A stretch of DNA of 64,000 bases from an uncultured Bacteroidia bacterium (GCA_903897145.1 CAIUAN010000016.1:1-64000), one strand, 5' to 3'; counted from the stretch's first letter, positions 1 to 9,711 are shown. The notes: a model not told the origin generated them from the letters alone. Made by a program: numbers and translations.

Positions 1-57
1 ATTTCAAATTCATTCTTTAAATAAAGAACTTCCCTTTTGAATGTTAAGAACTTGATG

Positions 58-131
58 AGCCGAATGTCAGATTCGAACTGACGACCCCGAGATTACAAAT
101 CACGTGCTCTGGCCAACTGAGCTAATCCGGC
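58..131 (-). tRNA. tRNA-Thr (anticodon TGT)
   Basis: Read on the minus strand, the 74 bases fold into a full cloverleaf. The acceptor stem is GCCGGAT with ATTCGGC (one G-U), the D-stem is GCTC/GAGC, the anticodon loop is TTTGTAA and the T-arm carries TTCGAAT. The anticodon TGT reads ACA threonine codons. One pair in the anticodon stem is broken: position 29 (base 102) and position 41 (base 90) form U-U. CCA is not encoded. The gene lies just downstream of the SRP RNA gene on the same strand, with two bases between them, so the two may share a transcript. Confidence 0.92.
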
Positions 132-133
132 AA

Positions 134-236
134 GTGGGTAAGCTACCTACATCGCACCGCTACAACCATCTACCCTTGCTGCCTTCCGGCCCTGGGGGAG
201 TTCAATAGGAGCTGATCGTGCAGGACTTACCCGCCG
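134..236 (-). ncRNA. ffs: Signal recognition particle RNA (4.5S type)
   Basis: The minus strand contains the hallmark apical loop of bacterial SRP RNA, GGCCGGAAGGCAGCAAGGG, near bases 176-194. This loop binds Ffh. The two ends pair (GGGTAAG near 230 with CTTACCC near 140) to close a hairpin of about 100 bases, the usual size of the short bacterial form. It is the RNA core of the particle that targets membrane proteins together with Ffh and the receptor FtsY, which is encoded at 41024. The exact ends are estimated from the closing stem. Confidence 0.9.
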
Positions 237-430
237 CAAAAGTATGAAAAAAACGTCTCGTGCCAAACAAAAGAAAAAATTAGTGTGCAATTTTTTTGAG
301 AATATTAATCAATTAATTTGATATCAGAGGGATATAGAATGAAACTATTTTTACGAACTCTCTTTTAGTGGGCTGTTTTGATAAGAATAAAGTATAATTG
401 TTATATGTTTGCAGTAAAACTAAAGCATAG

Positions 431-964
431 ATGGAAAATCAACCAAGTTCAGTAAACCATTTGACCATGACTTATGGTCTTTACATGGGATTGGCACTCA
501 TTTTAAATAGTGTTGTTTTTTATGTCATGGGATCACCTTTCTCCGTTGTAAATGGTTATATCGCCTATGCTATAATTATTGGCGCCACCTCTTTTGTGAT
601 GCGTGATTTTCGCGACAATAGTTCAGAACTAGGAGTTAGCTACAGTAAAGCGCTTGGACTAGGGACGAAACTCTCCTTCTACTCCTCGTTGGTGTATTCA
701 TTCTTTACTTATGTCTTGTTTAAACTCGTCGATAAGTCGCTCATGGATAAATTTATTGTTTTTATGGAAGAGCAACTTCTGAAATCAGGAACGCCAGAGA
801 GCCAAGTGGATACTATGATGGCCATGTATCGAAAAGTTTTGACGCCAGCCACCTATTCCATCGCTCAGATCTTATCCTTTACCTTTATGGGATTCTTCTT
901 TTCGTTGATCCTGGCTATTTTCTTTACTAAAAAAACGACCAACCCATTTGCTGGCGTTGAATAA
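431..964 (+). CDS. DUF4199 family membrane protein
   Basis: This 177-residue protein has four hydrophobic segments (about residues 14-34, 40-58, 78-98 and 142-166). A charged loop between the third and fourth contains a methionine-rich helix (VDTMMAMYRK). The arrangement matches the DUF4199 family, which is nearly confined to Bacteroidota. Its function is unknown. The gene lies 23 bases upstream of a membrane glycosyltransferase, a pairing I recall as common in this phylum, which suggests a role in an envelope glycan or lipid-linked sugar step. That role is inferred from context only. Confidence 0.8.
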   Translation: MENQPSSVNHLTMTYGLYMGLALILNSVVFYVMGSPFSVVNGYIAYAIIIGATSFVMRDFRDNSSELGVSYSKALGLGTKLSFYSSLVYSFFTYVLFKLVDKSLMDKFIVFMEEQLLKSGTPESQVDTMMAMYRKVLTPATYSIAQILSFTFMGFFFSLILAIFFTKKTTNPFAGVE

Positions 965-987
965 CTATCGTTTAATAAAACTATCTC

Positions 988-1941
988 ATGGATATATCAG
1001 TTGTTATACCACTCTATAACGAGGTTGAATCATTGCCTGAATTGCATCAGTGGATTGCTAAGGTCATGCAGTCACATGGATATTCCTATGAGATAATCTT
1101 AGTTGATGATGGAAGTAACGACGGCTCCTGGAACGTTGTTGAAGAATTATCTGCAAAAGATCGAAATGTCAAGGGTGTTCGATTTCGACGTAATTATGGA
1201 AAGTCAGCAGCTCTTCATACCGGATTTATTGAAGCCTCAGGCGATGTGGTGATCACAATGGATGCCGATCTGCAGGATAGTCCAGACGAAATACCTGGCC
1301 TCTATGCAATGATTAAAGAACAAGGTTATGACCTAGTCTCCGGCTGGAAGAAAAAACGGTATGACCCAATCTCTAAAACATTACCAAGTAAATTATACAA
1401 TGCTACTGCAAGCTATGTGACAGGAATTAAACTACACGATTTTAACTGCGGTTTAAAGGCTTATAAGCTCGAAGTGGTGAAAAGTATTGAAGTATATGGT
1501 GAAATGCATCGTTATATCCCTTATATGGCTAAGCAGGCAGGGTTTGGGAATATTGGCGAATGCGTGGTGCAGCATCAAGCCCGAAAATACGGCGTAACCA
1601 AATTTGGATTAAGTCGATTTATCTTTGGATACCTTGATTTGATGTCTATTTCATTTATATCTAAGTTTGGTAAACGCCCCATGCATCTCTTTGGAACCCT
1701 CGGATCTTTGATGTTTTTAGGAGGTTTTCTTTCGGCTGCCTGGCTGGGGATTTCTAAAATGGTCCATCTAGCACATGGCATTTTAATTGAGCGAATCACA
1801 CAGAACCCATACTTTTATCTGGCTTTAACCTTGATGATACTTGGGACTCAACTGTTCCTTGCCGGATTCTTAGGTGAGCTAATCTCACGCAATGGATCCG
1901 AGCGGAACCATTACTTAGTTGACAAAAAGGTAAATCTGTAA
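988..1941 (+). CDS. Family 2 glycosyltransferase, dolichyl/polyprenyl-phosphate sugar synthase type
   Basis: The 317-residue protein starts with a GT-A fold: VIPLYNE at residues 6-12, DDGSNDG near 40-46 and the metal-binding DADLQD near 92-97. Two C-terminal membrane spans follow, about residues 230-258 and 272-298. This is the layout of GtrB/ArnC/DPM1-like enzymes, which move a sugar from a nucleotide donor to a polyprenyl phosphate on the cytoplasmic face of the inner membrane. The sugar cannot be read from sequence. It is probably co-transcribed with the DUF4199 gene. It ends six bases from the stop of the convergent M16 peptidase gene, with no room for a separate terminator. Confidence 0.85.
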   Translation: MDISVVIPLYNEVESLPELHQWIAKVMQSHGYSYEIILVDDGSNDGSWNVVEELSAKDRNVKGVRFRRNYGKSAALHTGFIEASGDVVITMDADLQDSPDEIPGLYAMIKEQGYDLVSGWKKKRYDPISKTLPSKLYNATASYVTGIKLHDFNCGLKAYKLEVVKSIEVYGEMHRYIPYMAKQAGFGNIGECVVQHQARKYGVTKFGLSRFIFGYLDLMSISFISKFGKRPMHLFGTLGSLMFLGGFLSAAWLGISKMVHLAHGILIERITQNPYFYLALTLMILGTQLFLAGFLGELISRNGSERNHYLVDKKVNL

Positions 1942-1947
1942 TCTTTT

Positions 1948-3234
1948 TTATTGCTGGTTGGTCCCTGCAATAACAGTAATCATAGAAGCTGGCTTTAGGT
2001 ATTTCTTAGCTAGGGCCCTGATTTGTTGAGGCTTCATTGTTTTGAAAGTCTCAATAAGTTTGGTGTAATATTCAAAATCAAGATCAACTTCTCGCAGTGA
2101 TGCAAAGGTCTGAGCACGGGCAAATGGTCCATCAAAATCCTCTAGGATCCTTCCTAATAGATAATTTTGAATTGGTATCAACTCCTGTTCCGTAATTAAC
2201 TCTTTCGTTAACCGATCCATCTCGTAAAAGACCTCCTTAATGGCTTCTGATGTTTTATCCATTTTTACTTCCGCAAAGATTAGCAATACCCCTTCTTGCT
2301 GAAAGCTAATAGGAGAGGCCTGAATGCCATAGGTATACCCTTTCTCTTCACGGATATTGGTCATTAAGCGAGAGCCAAAATAGCCACCAAGAATGGTGCA
2401 GAGTAACTTTAATCCAGGAAAATCAGGATGATCTTGTTTCGGAAATAGCTTCCCTATCGCGATAGCATTTTGGTTGGCACCCTCTTTTTCAATGGTTATG
2501 CTCTTTTTAGCTTTAGGTAGGCGATAGCTATCTTTCGATGCTGCTGAGGCTTTATCTCCCCAAGACTGACTAAAATTGGTTGCTATTAAGTCGATCACTT
2601 CAGAGTCGATAAAACCAGAGGCAATGATAGACATGTTGTCTGATCGGTAAAAGTTTCTGTAATGCTGCTTTACTTCTGATAATAGCAGGGTATCATAAGT
2701 GTCCGGTGAGGCTACAGGGGCATAGGGATGACCCTCACCAAATAAATTACGTAAGAAACCTCTTTGTGCCACCAGACCAACTCTTTCGGCATCAACAAGG
2801 GCTTTTTGTTTTCTTTTCTGGCGAAGGATTTCAAACTCTGATTCTGGAAATGAGGCGTTTCTTAAAATATCAGAAACTAAAGGCAAGAGCTCTGGTAGAT
2901 ATTTATTTAGCGCAACTAGTGTCACATAATTATTATCATAAGAGGAGTTCGATGAAAATTGAGCCCCGTAAAAATCAAATGTATTGGCAATCTGTGAAGC
3001 ATTTAAGGTCTCAGTTCCTTCCTGAAGCATCAAGGCTGCCATCATACTATCTAAACGTGATTTAGCATACCAGCTCCCAGCCTTAAACATAAAGTCAAGC
3101 TTCACAACCTCTTGATCACCACTTTTCATGGTGAATAATTCAACTCCGTTCGAAAGTTTATGACACTTGGGTTCGATATATTCTACCCCATCAACACTAT
3201 ATATTTTAGGTGGTGTATTTCTGTTTAAACTCAT
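1948..3234 (-). CDS. M16-family peptidase-like protein, catalytically inactive partner
   Basis: The 428-residue protein has the two-half M16B fold. The N-terminal half lacks the zinc motif HxxEH; the equivalent stretch reads ALMLQEGTET. The C-terminal half keeps the substrate-binding R/Y signature (REEKGYTYG). It lies three bases downstream of a gene for an M16 protein with an intact zinc site. In the family, such active/inactive pairs form heterodimers, as in mitochondrial processing peptidase and several bacterial pairs. I infer that this subunit holds the peptide while the partner cuts. No signal peptide is visible. Confidence 0.85.
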   Translation of the reverse strand: MSLNRNTPPKIYSVDGVEYIEPKCHKLSNGVELFTMKSGDQEVVKLDFMFKAGSWYAKSRLDSMMAALMLQEGTETLNASQIANTFDFYGAQFSSNSSYDNNYVTLVALNKYLPELLPLVSDILRNASFPESEFEILRQKRKQKALVDAERVGLVAQRGFLRNLFGEGHPYAPVASPDTYDTLLLSEVKQHYRNFYRSDNMSIIASGFIDSEVIDLIATNFSQSWGDKASAASKDSYRLPKAKKSITIEKEGANQNAIAIGKLFPKQDHPDFPGLKLLCTILGGYFGSRLMTNIREEKGYTYGIQASPISFQQEGVLLIFAEVKMDKTSEAIKEVFYEMDRLTKELITEQELIPIQNYLLGRILEDFDGPFARAQTFASLREVDLDFEYYTKLIETFKTMKPQQIRALAKKYLKPASMITVIAGTNQQ

Positions 3235-3237
3235 GAA

Positions 3238-4479
3238 TTATTTCGTTAAGGATAAGTAGTTTAGCGTGTTTTTATTTCCTGGTCTAAGTATTTTTTCGGC
3301 AACCAGTCGAATTTGATCTGCGGTAACTGCGCGGTAGTGATCAAGCTGCGTGTTGATTAGATCTACATCGCCTAAAATTTCAAATGATGCCAGCTGCATA
3401 GCCTTTTCAAGATAACCGATTTCATTGAATACCTGCTCTGCCTCAATCTTGTTTTTTACTTTTTCAAGTTCTTTTGCGCTCACCAATGTTTCGGTCGTTT
3501 TCATCGCTTCGGCAACAATTTTCTCGCGGCCCAGATTGTAATCGACACCTTCGTTTAATTTACCGTTTGCAATAAATAACCCAGGGTCATTCTCGCCACT
3601 TAAGAAAATGTCTGCTTCTGTAAATAACTTTTCACCTTTTACAAGCTTTTCTTCAATGCGTGAGGAGTTGCCTCCGGACAAGATATCGGATAGTAAATCA
3701 GCCGCATAATAGTCCGGATCCAATCTAGATCCCATATGCCACGCCACATAAAAGCAGTCGATTGGAACAGCTCTTTGTACCGTTAACTCACGATCCTCCG
3801 TTTGTAAAGGCTCTTGCACAATCAGATGACTTTTAATCTCTCTTTGTGGAATATCGCTAAACCATTTTTCTGCCAACAGAAATGCTTTATCAGCATCAAT
3901 ATTTCCTGAGATAACTAAAACCGCGTTGTTGGGCGCGTAATGGTGAAAAAAGAACTCTTTAACCTCTTCCATGGTTGCTTCTTCGATATGTTGAGGCGTT
4001 AAACCAATGGTGGGCCAGCGATAAGGATGCACTTTATAGGCCAGGTCTCGTAAAAGGTGCCAAGTGTCGCCATAAGGCCTGTTTAGATTTCGTTGCCGAA
4101 ACTCTTCGATCACAACATTTCGCTGCACATCCAACCCTTTTTTAGTGAATTTTGGACCAACCATACGGTCCGACTCTAACCACAAGGCTGTTTCTATGTT
4201 GTTTGCAGGAACTGTAATGTAGTAGTTTGTTATGTCATTGGTGGTAAAGGCATTGTTGCTGCCTCCAACATTTTGTGTGGGGGTGTCAAAATCACGAATG
4301 TGCTTGGTTCCGCCAAAGGTTAAATGCTCAAAAAGATGAGCAAAACCAGTTCTTGATGGGCTTTCATTTTTTGCTCCCACATGATAGCAGACATTAACTG
4401 CTACAAATGGGGTGCTTCTATCGACATGGACAATCACCCGGAGCCCATTGGATAGGGTTATTTTTTCAAATGCAATCAT
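3238..4479 (-). CDS. M16-family zinc peptidase, catalytic subunit
   Basis: The 413-residue protein carries the inverted zinc motif HLFEH at residues 48-52. The third ligand is expected in the IEEF segment at 125-126. The C-terminal half is the second, non-catalytic M16 repeat. There is no signal peptide, so the enzyme is probably cytoplasmic or exported by another route. It is the first gene of a two-gene operon with the inactive partner. Family members degrade or process short peptides in a closed chamber. The substrate here is unknown. Confidence 0.88.
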   Translation of the reverse strand: MIAFEKITLSNGLRVIVHVDRSTPFVAVNVCYHVGAKNESPSRTGFAHLFEHLTFGGTKHIRDFDTPTQNVGGSNNAFTTNDITNYYITVPANNIETALWLESDRMVGPKFTKKGLDVQRNVVIEEFRQRNLNRPYGDTWHLLRDLAYKVHPYRWPTIGLTPQHIEEATMEEVKEFFFHHYAPNNAVLVISGNIDADKAFLLAEKWFSDIPQREIKSHLIVQEPLQTEDRELTVQRAVPIDCFYVAWHMGSRLDPDYYAADLLSDILSGGNSSRIEEKLVKGEKLFTEADIFLSGENDPGLFIANGKLNEGVDYNLGREKIVAEAMKTTETLVSAKELEKVKNKIEAEQVFNEIGYLEKAMQLASFEILGDVDLINTQLDHYRAVTADQIRLVAEKILRPGNKNTLNYLSLTK

Positions 4480-4597
4480 TTAGATTTTATATTTATCCTT
4501 GAAAGGTTATTCAGCAGGTAAAGATAGCCATTCTCATTTAGGAAATTTAGTCGTAGTTTTAGAGAAATATAATATTAACAATACAAGTCTCAACACG

Positions 4598-4984
4598 ATG
4601 TCTACAGAGAACCCTAAGTCGGAAAATGAGTTGGAAGAGAAAGCTGCTAAATTGATAGCTAAGGGAAAAGTTATAGCCAATCAGGCCACTGACTTTTTAG
4701 TCGATAAAGCCAAAGAGATTGAGAAGAGTGAAGCCGTAGGATCCATATCTCGTCTTTTTCACAAGGTTGGGAATTACCTCGATAAGAAGTCAGAGGAGTT
4801 GCATAATGGTGAAATGAATCGTAAATTAGAAATACTAAAGGAGCAAGCGGAAGAAAAAACTACGTCGTTTTTGAATAAAGCCAAAGAGACTAGTCGGAAA
4901 TTTGGCGATGCCGTGGATGATCAGCTTGAAGATTTAAAAGGAAAGAAAAATAAGCCGACCAACCAAGATGGTGGTGGAATTTGA
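4598..4984 (+). CDS. Small charged helical protein of unknown function
   Basis: I start this at the ATG at 4598 (128 residues). The frame stays open upstream to 4499, but the extra 33 residues look unlike the rest and would overlap the promoter region of the divergent peptidase operon. The product is almost wholly Lys/Glu/Ala-rich helix, with coiled-coil character over about residues 10-110 and a disordered tail ending in DGGGI. There are no membrane segments or cysteines. It superficially resembles late-embryogenesis-like or YtxH-like stress proteins, but I cannot assign it to a family. A strong bidirectional terminator follows. Confidence 0.65.
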   Translation: MSTENPKSENELEEKAAKLIAKGKVIANQATDFLVDKAKEIEKSEAVGSISRLFHKVGNYLDKKSEELHNGEMNRKLEILKEQAEEKTTSFLNKAKETSRKFGDAVDDQLEDLKGKKNKPTNQDGGGI

Positions 4985-5007
4985 TTATTGATGGGATGGA
5001 GAGAAAC

Positions 5008-5041
5008 AAAAAAGCTGTCAGAAATTCTGACAGCTTTTTTT
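5008..5041. terminator. Bidirectional intrinsic terminator
   Basis: AAAGCTGTCAG (5011-5021) pairs perfectly with CTGACAGCTTT (5027-5037) around a five-base loop. There is an A-run on the left and a T-run on the right, so it can end transcription from both sides. It sits between the helical-protein gene (+) and the GAPDH gene (-). Confidence 0.88.
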
Positions 5042-5061
5042 ATGGTAGTTGAAGAATAACC

Positions 5062-6078
<1,017 letters not shown>

Positions 6079-6130
6079 TTATTCGTTTTGAGAATTATAG
6101 ATTGAATCAAACCTCATTTAAATTTGAACA

Positions 6131-6138
6131 CAAAAGTA
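6131..6138 (-). promoter_or_regulatory. Promoter -7 box for gapA
   Basis: The minus strand reads TACTTTTG, an exact match to the Bacteroidota -7 consensus TAnnTTTG, 56 bases before the gapA start codon. I see no clear TTTG -33 box at the usual distance, so the call rests on one element. Confidence 0.45.
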
Positions 6139-6231
6139 ACAAAAATTATTTGAAATCTTCAGATAATTTAAGGTGTATTCAAAGGTTTTTACAGTTTCTT
6201 AACGTTGCTTGATAGATGCAACGAGATAAGT

Positions 6232-6360
6232 TTAATGCTTAAACCAAGTCATAGTTCTTTTTGCTTTTGGAGGCTTGAAGCCGCAATTGCAAGATTTACA
6301 CCGTACCAGCAAAAAGCAGGCAAGAAGCAGAACAACTGGAATGATCAGTTTTGTTTTCAT
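6232..6360 (-). CDS. Very small cysteine-rich membrane or lipoprotein peptide
   Basis: A 42-codon minus-strand reading frame starts at ATG 6360. It has a Lys-flanked hydrophobic stretch (residues 5-19), a possible lipobox LLAC at 12-15, then a CKSCNC cluster at 21-26 and a basic Pro/Lys tail ending TMTWFKH. This fits a short signal-anchored peptide or lipoprotein better than the overlapping plus-strand frame, which has no recognisable features. A TAATTTTG box (6365-6372, minus) lies only four bases before the ATG, so a transcript from it would be nearly leaderless. The function is unknown. It is the only candidate gene in the 443-base gap between gapA and the kinase gene. Confidence 0.5.
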   Translation of the reverse strand: MKTKLIIPVVLLLACFLLVRCKSCNCGFKPPKAKRTMTWFKH

Positions 6361-6518
6361 ACTGCAAAATTAATGACTATTTCGCTAAAATAAAATTAGT
6401 TATCCATTTAAAGTGATGGTTTTCTATCTTTGCTGGCAATTTAAATGAGATAATAGGGCTAGAAGAAGACGTTTAATTAAACTATTTTAGCTGCTAAATT
6501 AGTTCAATGTATTTTTAA

Positions 6519-7301
6519 ATGGTTAAAAAAAGATTTGAAGTAGCTCCTGCATATGCTGAATTAAAGGCTTGGGTTGGTGAATTGAATTCAACCTTTACAA
6601 ACTCAGGGATCTCCATTTTTAAGTCAAGGAATGAAGTGAAGATTTTCACTGTTGGCTCATATCAGCTCAATGTAAAATCATTCAAGATCCCCAACCTAAT
6701 TAATCAAGTTGTTTATGTCTATTTCCGAGGATCAAAAGCTGAGCGTTCATTTCGCTATGCGCAGAAATTACATGAATTAGGTGTCAATACCCCTGCTGCC
6801 GTTGGGTTTTTAGATCTGGTCGAGGTCGGGCTACTAAAGCAAAGCTATTATGTATCGCTTCATTTTAATGCCGACTACACCTTGCGGGAAGTTTTAAACT
6901 ATAAAGTTGATAATCGGGAAGAGATCTTGCGTCAGTGGGTGATCTTTACATTTGAGAAATTGCATAAAAATGAGATCTTTCACTTAGATTATTCTCCTGG
7001 GAATACCCTGATTCGCTGCGAAAATGGAATTTATCAGTTTCAGATTGTTGACCTAAATCGAATGAACTTTGGCTCAATCAACTTCGTAAAAGGGTTAAGT
7101 AATTTTCGACAGTTGGATACAGATATCGAAACATTAGAATTGATTGCTAAACAATATGCGCTAATTTGCGAGCAAGATCAAGCTAATGCCACAAACTTAC
7201 TACTTGAGTTTGATCAAAAAAATAAGTCAAGTCGCAAATTTAAAAGTGATGTGAAGCAATTTTTCAGATCCATCATAGGTTATAAGTCATCCGAGGAATA
7301 A
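6519..7301 (+). CDS. Lipopolysaccharide kinase-like protein (Kdo/WaaP family)
   Basis: The 260-residue protein has a protein-kinase-like core. The catalytic loop is HLDYSPGN (about 156-163), where D is the base and N binds metal. The DFG-equivalent is IVDLNRMNFG (about 176-185). The family phosphorylates Kdo or heptose in the lipid A-core region at the inner membrane. The end is four bases from the end of the convergent heptosyltransferase-type gene, which supports a role in envelope glycan assembly. The acceptor sugar is not predictable. Fungal-type small-molecule kinases share the fold, but the motif and context favour the LPS family. Confidence 0.75.
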   Translation: MVKKRFEVAPAYAELKAWVGELNSTFTNSGISIFKSRNEVKIFTVGSYQLNVKSFKIPNLINQVVYVYFRGSKAERSFRYAQKLHELGVNTPAAVGFLDLVEVGLLKQSYYVSLHFNADYTLREVLNYKVDNREEILRQWVIFTFEKLHKNEIFHLDYSPGNTLIRCENGIYQFQIVDLNRMNFGSINFVKGLSNFRQLDTDIETLELIAKQYALICEQDQANATNLLLEFDQKNKSSRKFKSDVKQFFRSIIGYKSSEE

Positions 7302-7305
7302 ACTT

Positions 7306-8373
7306 CTAATCTGCTAATCTTTTATTTTTTAGTACTCCCAGTTGAATTAATCTTTTCAAAACATCAGAAGGGGTAACCATCTCCATGCATTTAGGAGTAT
7401 CGTAAATACATGGTTTATTGCCAAATACAGAGCAAGGTCTGCATTTCAAGGAGGATGCTGGTGTTTGGATATGATGATCTAACGTTTGGCCTAGAGCAAA
7501 AAATCCGAATGCCGGATGTGTGCCTCCCCAAATGGATATGGTTGGGATTGCACATAACGTCGCTAGATGCATATTAGAAGAGTCCATCGAGATCATAAGA
7601 TCTAAACGCTGCACCAAGGCAATCTCCTCCGAAAGTTTTAATACCCCAGCAGCAAGATGCACATTTGACGCACAGGTTTTTAATTCATTAAGCTGCTTAA
7701 TCTCTTGTTCTCCACCTCCAAATAGCAGAAATTCGACCTCGAATTGTGAATTGATCAGGCTGATTAGGTTCTTGAAATTCTCAATACCCCACATCTTTGT
7801 CTGGTAAGTGGCAAATGGAGCCAAGCCAATCTTGAGTTTTAAAGGATGGATTTGATTATTTTCAAGAAATAAATCAGCATTCCTTCTGGCCTGATCTTCA
7901 ACAGCTAAATAGGGCGCTTTGCCAAGACTCCCTTTTATTCCTGCTTTTTCAAATGTTTCAAAATAGCGAACTGTTGAATGTTTTAGAATTCGGATGTATT
8001 TTGATTTAAGTAAGAACTTCTTCTCTTTCCTCCCTTTGTCAATCGCAAAACTTTTAGCACCAGTAAGAGTAAATAAGAATGAGATTAATTGTGTTCTAAT
8101 AACACCATGTAAATCAATCACTTTTTGGAAAGGACCTTGTTTCTTGAGTTCGAAAAAAAGTTTAATCAATCCCAGGAATCCCTTATGCTTCCCATTTAAA
8201 TCGGGATAGATAAGGTTTACACGAGGAATTCCGTAAAAAAAAGGTCCAAAAAATTGGCGAGTTACAAGGGTGATTTCAAGATCGCTGTTTGACTCAAGGA
8301 TACCTTTAATGACTGGGACGGTAAGCAAAACATCGCCCATTGCAGACAATCTGAATACGATAATCTTTTTCAT
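7306..8373 (-). CDS. Family 9 glycosyltransferase (heptosyltransferase type)
   Basis: The 355-residue protein shows a GT-B, family 9 pattern. The N-terminal VFRLSAMGDVLLTVPV (near residues 5-20) matches the RxxxxGD acceptor-side signature. A C-terminal ISMDSSNMHLA and IWGGTHP segment forms the donor site. Three cysteines near the end (CRPCSVFGNKPC) are also typical of this family. Such enzymes add heptose or related sugars to the lipopolysaccharide inner core. It follows the DUF6165 gene on the same strand by 37 bases, likely one operon. Confidence 0.85.
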   Translation of the reverse strand: MKKIIVFRLSAMGDVLLTVPVIKGILESNSDLEITLVTRQFFGPFFYGIPRVNLIYPDLNGKHKGFLGLIKLFFELKKQGPFQKVIDLHGVIRTQLISFLFTLTGAKSFAIDKGRKEKKFLLKSKYIRILKHSTVRYFETFEKAGIKGSLGKAPYLAVEDQARRNADLFLENNQIHPLKLKIGLAPFATYQTKMWGIENFKNLISLINSQFEVEFLLFGGGEQEIKQLNELKTCASNVHLAAGVLKLSEEIALVQRLDLMISMDSSNMHLATLCAIPTISIWGGTHPAFGFFALGQTLDHHIQTPASSLKCRPCSVFGNKPCIYDTPKCMEMVTPSDVLKRLIQLGVLKNKRLAD

Positions 8374-8410
8374 GGTAAGTTTAGCTGTGTCGGCTCACAA
8401 AAAAGGCCGA

Positions 8411-8782
8411 TTAATATTTTTCGTAGCTTTTTTCTTCGATTAAGTTTGAGCCAGTAAGTTCATTAATGGCACGCTTGACATCCGAGCGTTGGTCGTTTAT
8501 GACATATACTGAGCGAGCAGTCTGAATAAAATCATCGCCAAAATCTTTCACACGTTCTAGATCTCGAATATGATCTTCGATATTCCAAAGATTGGCATTA
8601 ATGCGATATAAATCAAGGTACAGTGGGTGTTTCTTATCGATGATTTCAGCAACAGCATCGTTTAGAACGATATACTCTTTTTGCAAATTCTCAAGTTTTG
8701 CTAGGTCTTTAATTTTAGAGATTTTAAGCTCAATAATTGTAAGCTTGTCGACTATTTCACCGTTTGATACTTCAATTTTCAT
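8411..8782 (-). CDS. DUF6165 family protein
   Basis: This 123-residue, mostly helical protein starts MKIEVSNGEIVDKLTIIELK, which I recognise as the DUF6165 type. It has no signal peptide or membrane segment. The family has no established function but often sits beside LPS-core glycosyltransferases, as here, where it is the first gene ahead of the GT9 transferase. An accessory role in envelope glycan synthesis is inferred from that position only. Confidence 0.7.
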   Translation of the reverse strand: MKIEVSNGEIVDKLTIIELKISKIKDLAKLENLQKEYIVLNDAVAEIIDKKHPLYLDLYRINANLWNIEDHIRDLERVKDFGDDFIQTARSVYVINDQRSDVKRAINELTGSNLIEEKSYEKY

Positions 8783-8840
8783 GCTGAAAAATTTTTAACA
8801 AAGGTACTTAATTATTCTTTTTATGTATCACTGCGCCGAA

Positions 8841-9599
8841 TTACCTTCTTCGGTAATCACGCGCGCTAGCTTGATCTGTCGGCATAATGATCAACTCTTC
8901 AATGTTGACATGTAAAGGTCGATTAACCATGAAAAGTATCGATTCAGCAATGTCCTGCGCATAGAGTGGCGTTAATCCTTGGTATACATTATCCGCCTTG
9001 GTCTTATCTCCTTTAAAGCGGACCAATGAAAATTCGGTATCCACCATCCCTGGACTGATCGCGCTCACTTTTATTCCATAAGGAAGAAGCTCCATGCGCA
9101 TCGCTTTTGTAATTGCTTTTACAGCATGTTTCGTTCCACAGTAGGCAGCCCCATTGGGATAATACTCGTGGCCAGCAATCGATGAGATATTGATAATATG
9201 CCCTGCCTGCTTGGCTACCATGCGCGGAGAGATAAGTTTTGACACATAAAGTAGACCTTTGATATTGGTGTCGATCATTCTCTCCCAATCATCGATTACA
9301 CCTTCATGGACCGGGTTTAATCCCACCGCTAACCCTGCATTATTAATTAGGAGGCTAATATCGCTCCACTCTGCCGGTATTGATGCGATGGCATGCTCAG
9401 TAGCTTGCAAGTCTCTCACATCGAAATTTAAAACATATACCTTAGCTTGGGTCTCATTTTCTATTGAACTCGATAAATCAGTTAGCAATTCCGAGCGTCT
9501 TCCCGTTAAAATTAAGTTATAACCGTTTTGCGCAAGGATTTCAGCAGTAGCTTTTCCAATTCCAGAAGTAGCACCTGTAATTAAAGCAATTTTTCTCAT
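8841..9599 (-). CDS. Short-chain dehydrogenase/reductase (YdfG-like)
   Basis: The 252-residue enzyme has the classical SDR layout: TGATSGIG at residues 8-15, the NNAG motif near 86-89, catalytic Ser near 140 (NISSIAG) and YCGTK with Tyr153 and Lys157. Arg after the glycine motif (TGRRSE near 36-41) suggests NADP(H). Overall resemblance is to YdfG-type 3-hydroxy acid/serine dehydrogenases. The substrate cannot be fixed by sequence. It is monocistronic, 58 bases upstream of the DUF6165 gene on the same strand, so readthrough is possible. Confidence 0.85.
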   Translation of the reverse strand: MRKIALITGATSGIGKATAEILAQNGYNLILTGRRSELLTDLSSSIENETQAKVYVLNFDVRDLQATEHAIASIPAEWSDISLLINNAGLAVGLNPVHEGVIDDWERMIDTNIKGLLYVSKLISPRMVAKQAGHIINISSIAGHEYYPNGAAYCGTKHAVKAITKAMRMELLPYGIKVSAISPGMVDTEFSLVRFKGDKTKADNVYQGLTPLYAQDIAESILFMVNRPLHVNIEELIIMPTDQASARDYRRR

Positions 9600-9660
9600 T
9601 TGAATTCAATTAATTGATCTGCTAAAATAATAAAAATCGATCATTATAAAGCTAGCAAAG

Positions 9661-9692
9661 TTGCTTTGATTTAATTTAAAGGATTAATTTTG
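9661..9692 (+). promoter_or_regulatory. Promoter for the PurM-like/ubiE genes
   Basis: TTG at 9661-9663 and TAATTTTG at 9685-9692 are separated by 21 bases. They resemble the Bacteroidota -33 and -7 elements. The start codon of the PurM-like gene follows 20 bases later. Confidence 0.45.
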
Positions 9693-9711
9693 TATCGTTT
9701 TAAATCCTATT

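Noticed and set aside
2706-3065. 119-codon plus-strand frame inside the M16 partner gene
   Set aside because: It lies fully antisense to a clear family member and has no features of its own.
6205-6393. 62-codon plus-strand frame between gapA and the kinase gene
   Set aside because: It has no signal, motif or promoter and is antisense to the more convincing small cysteine-rich peptide.
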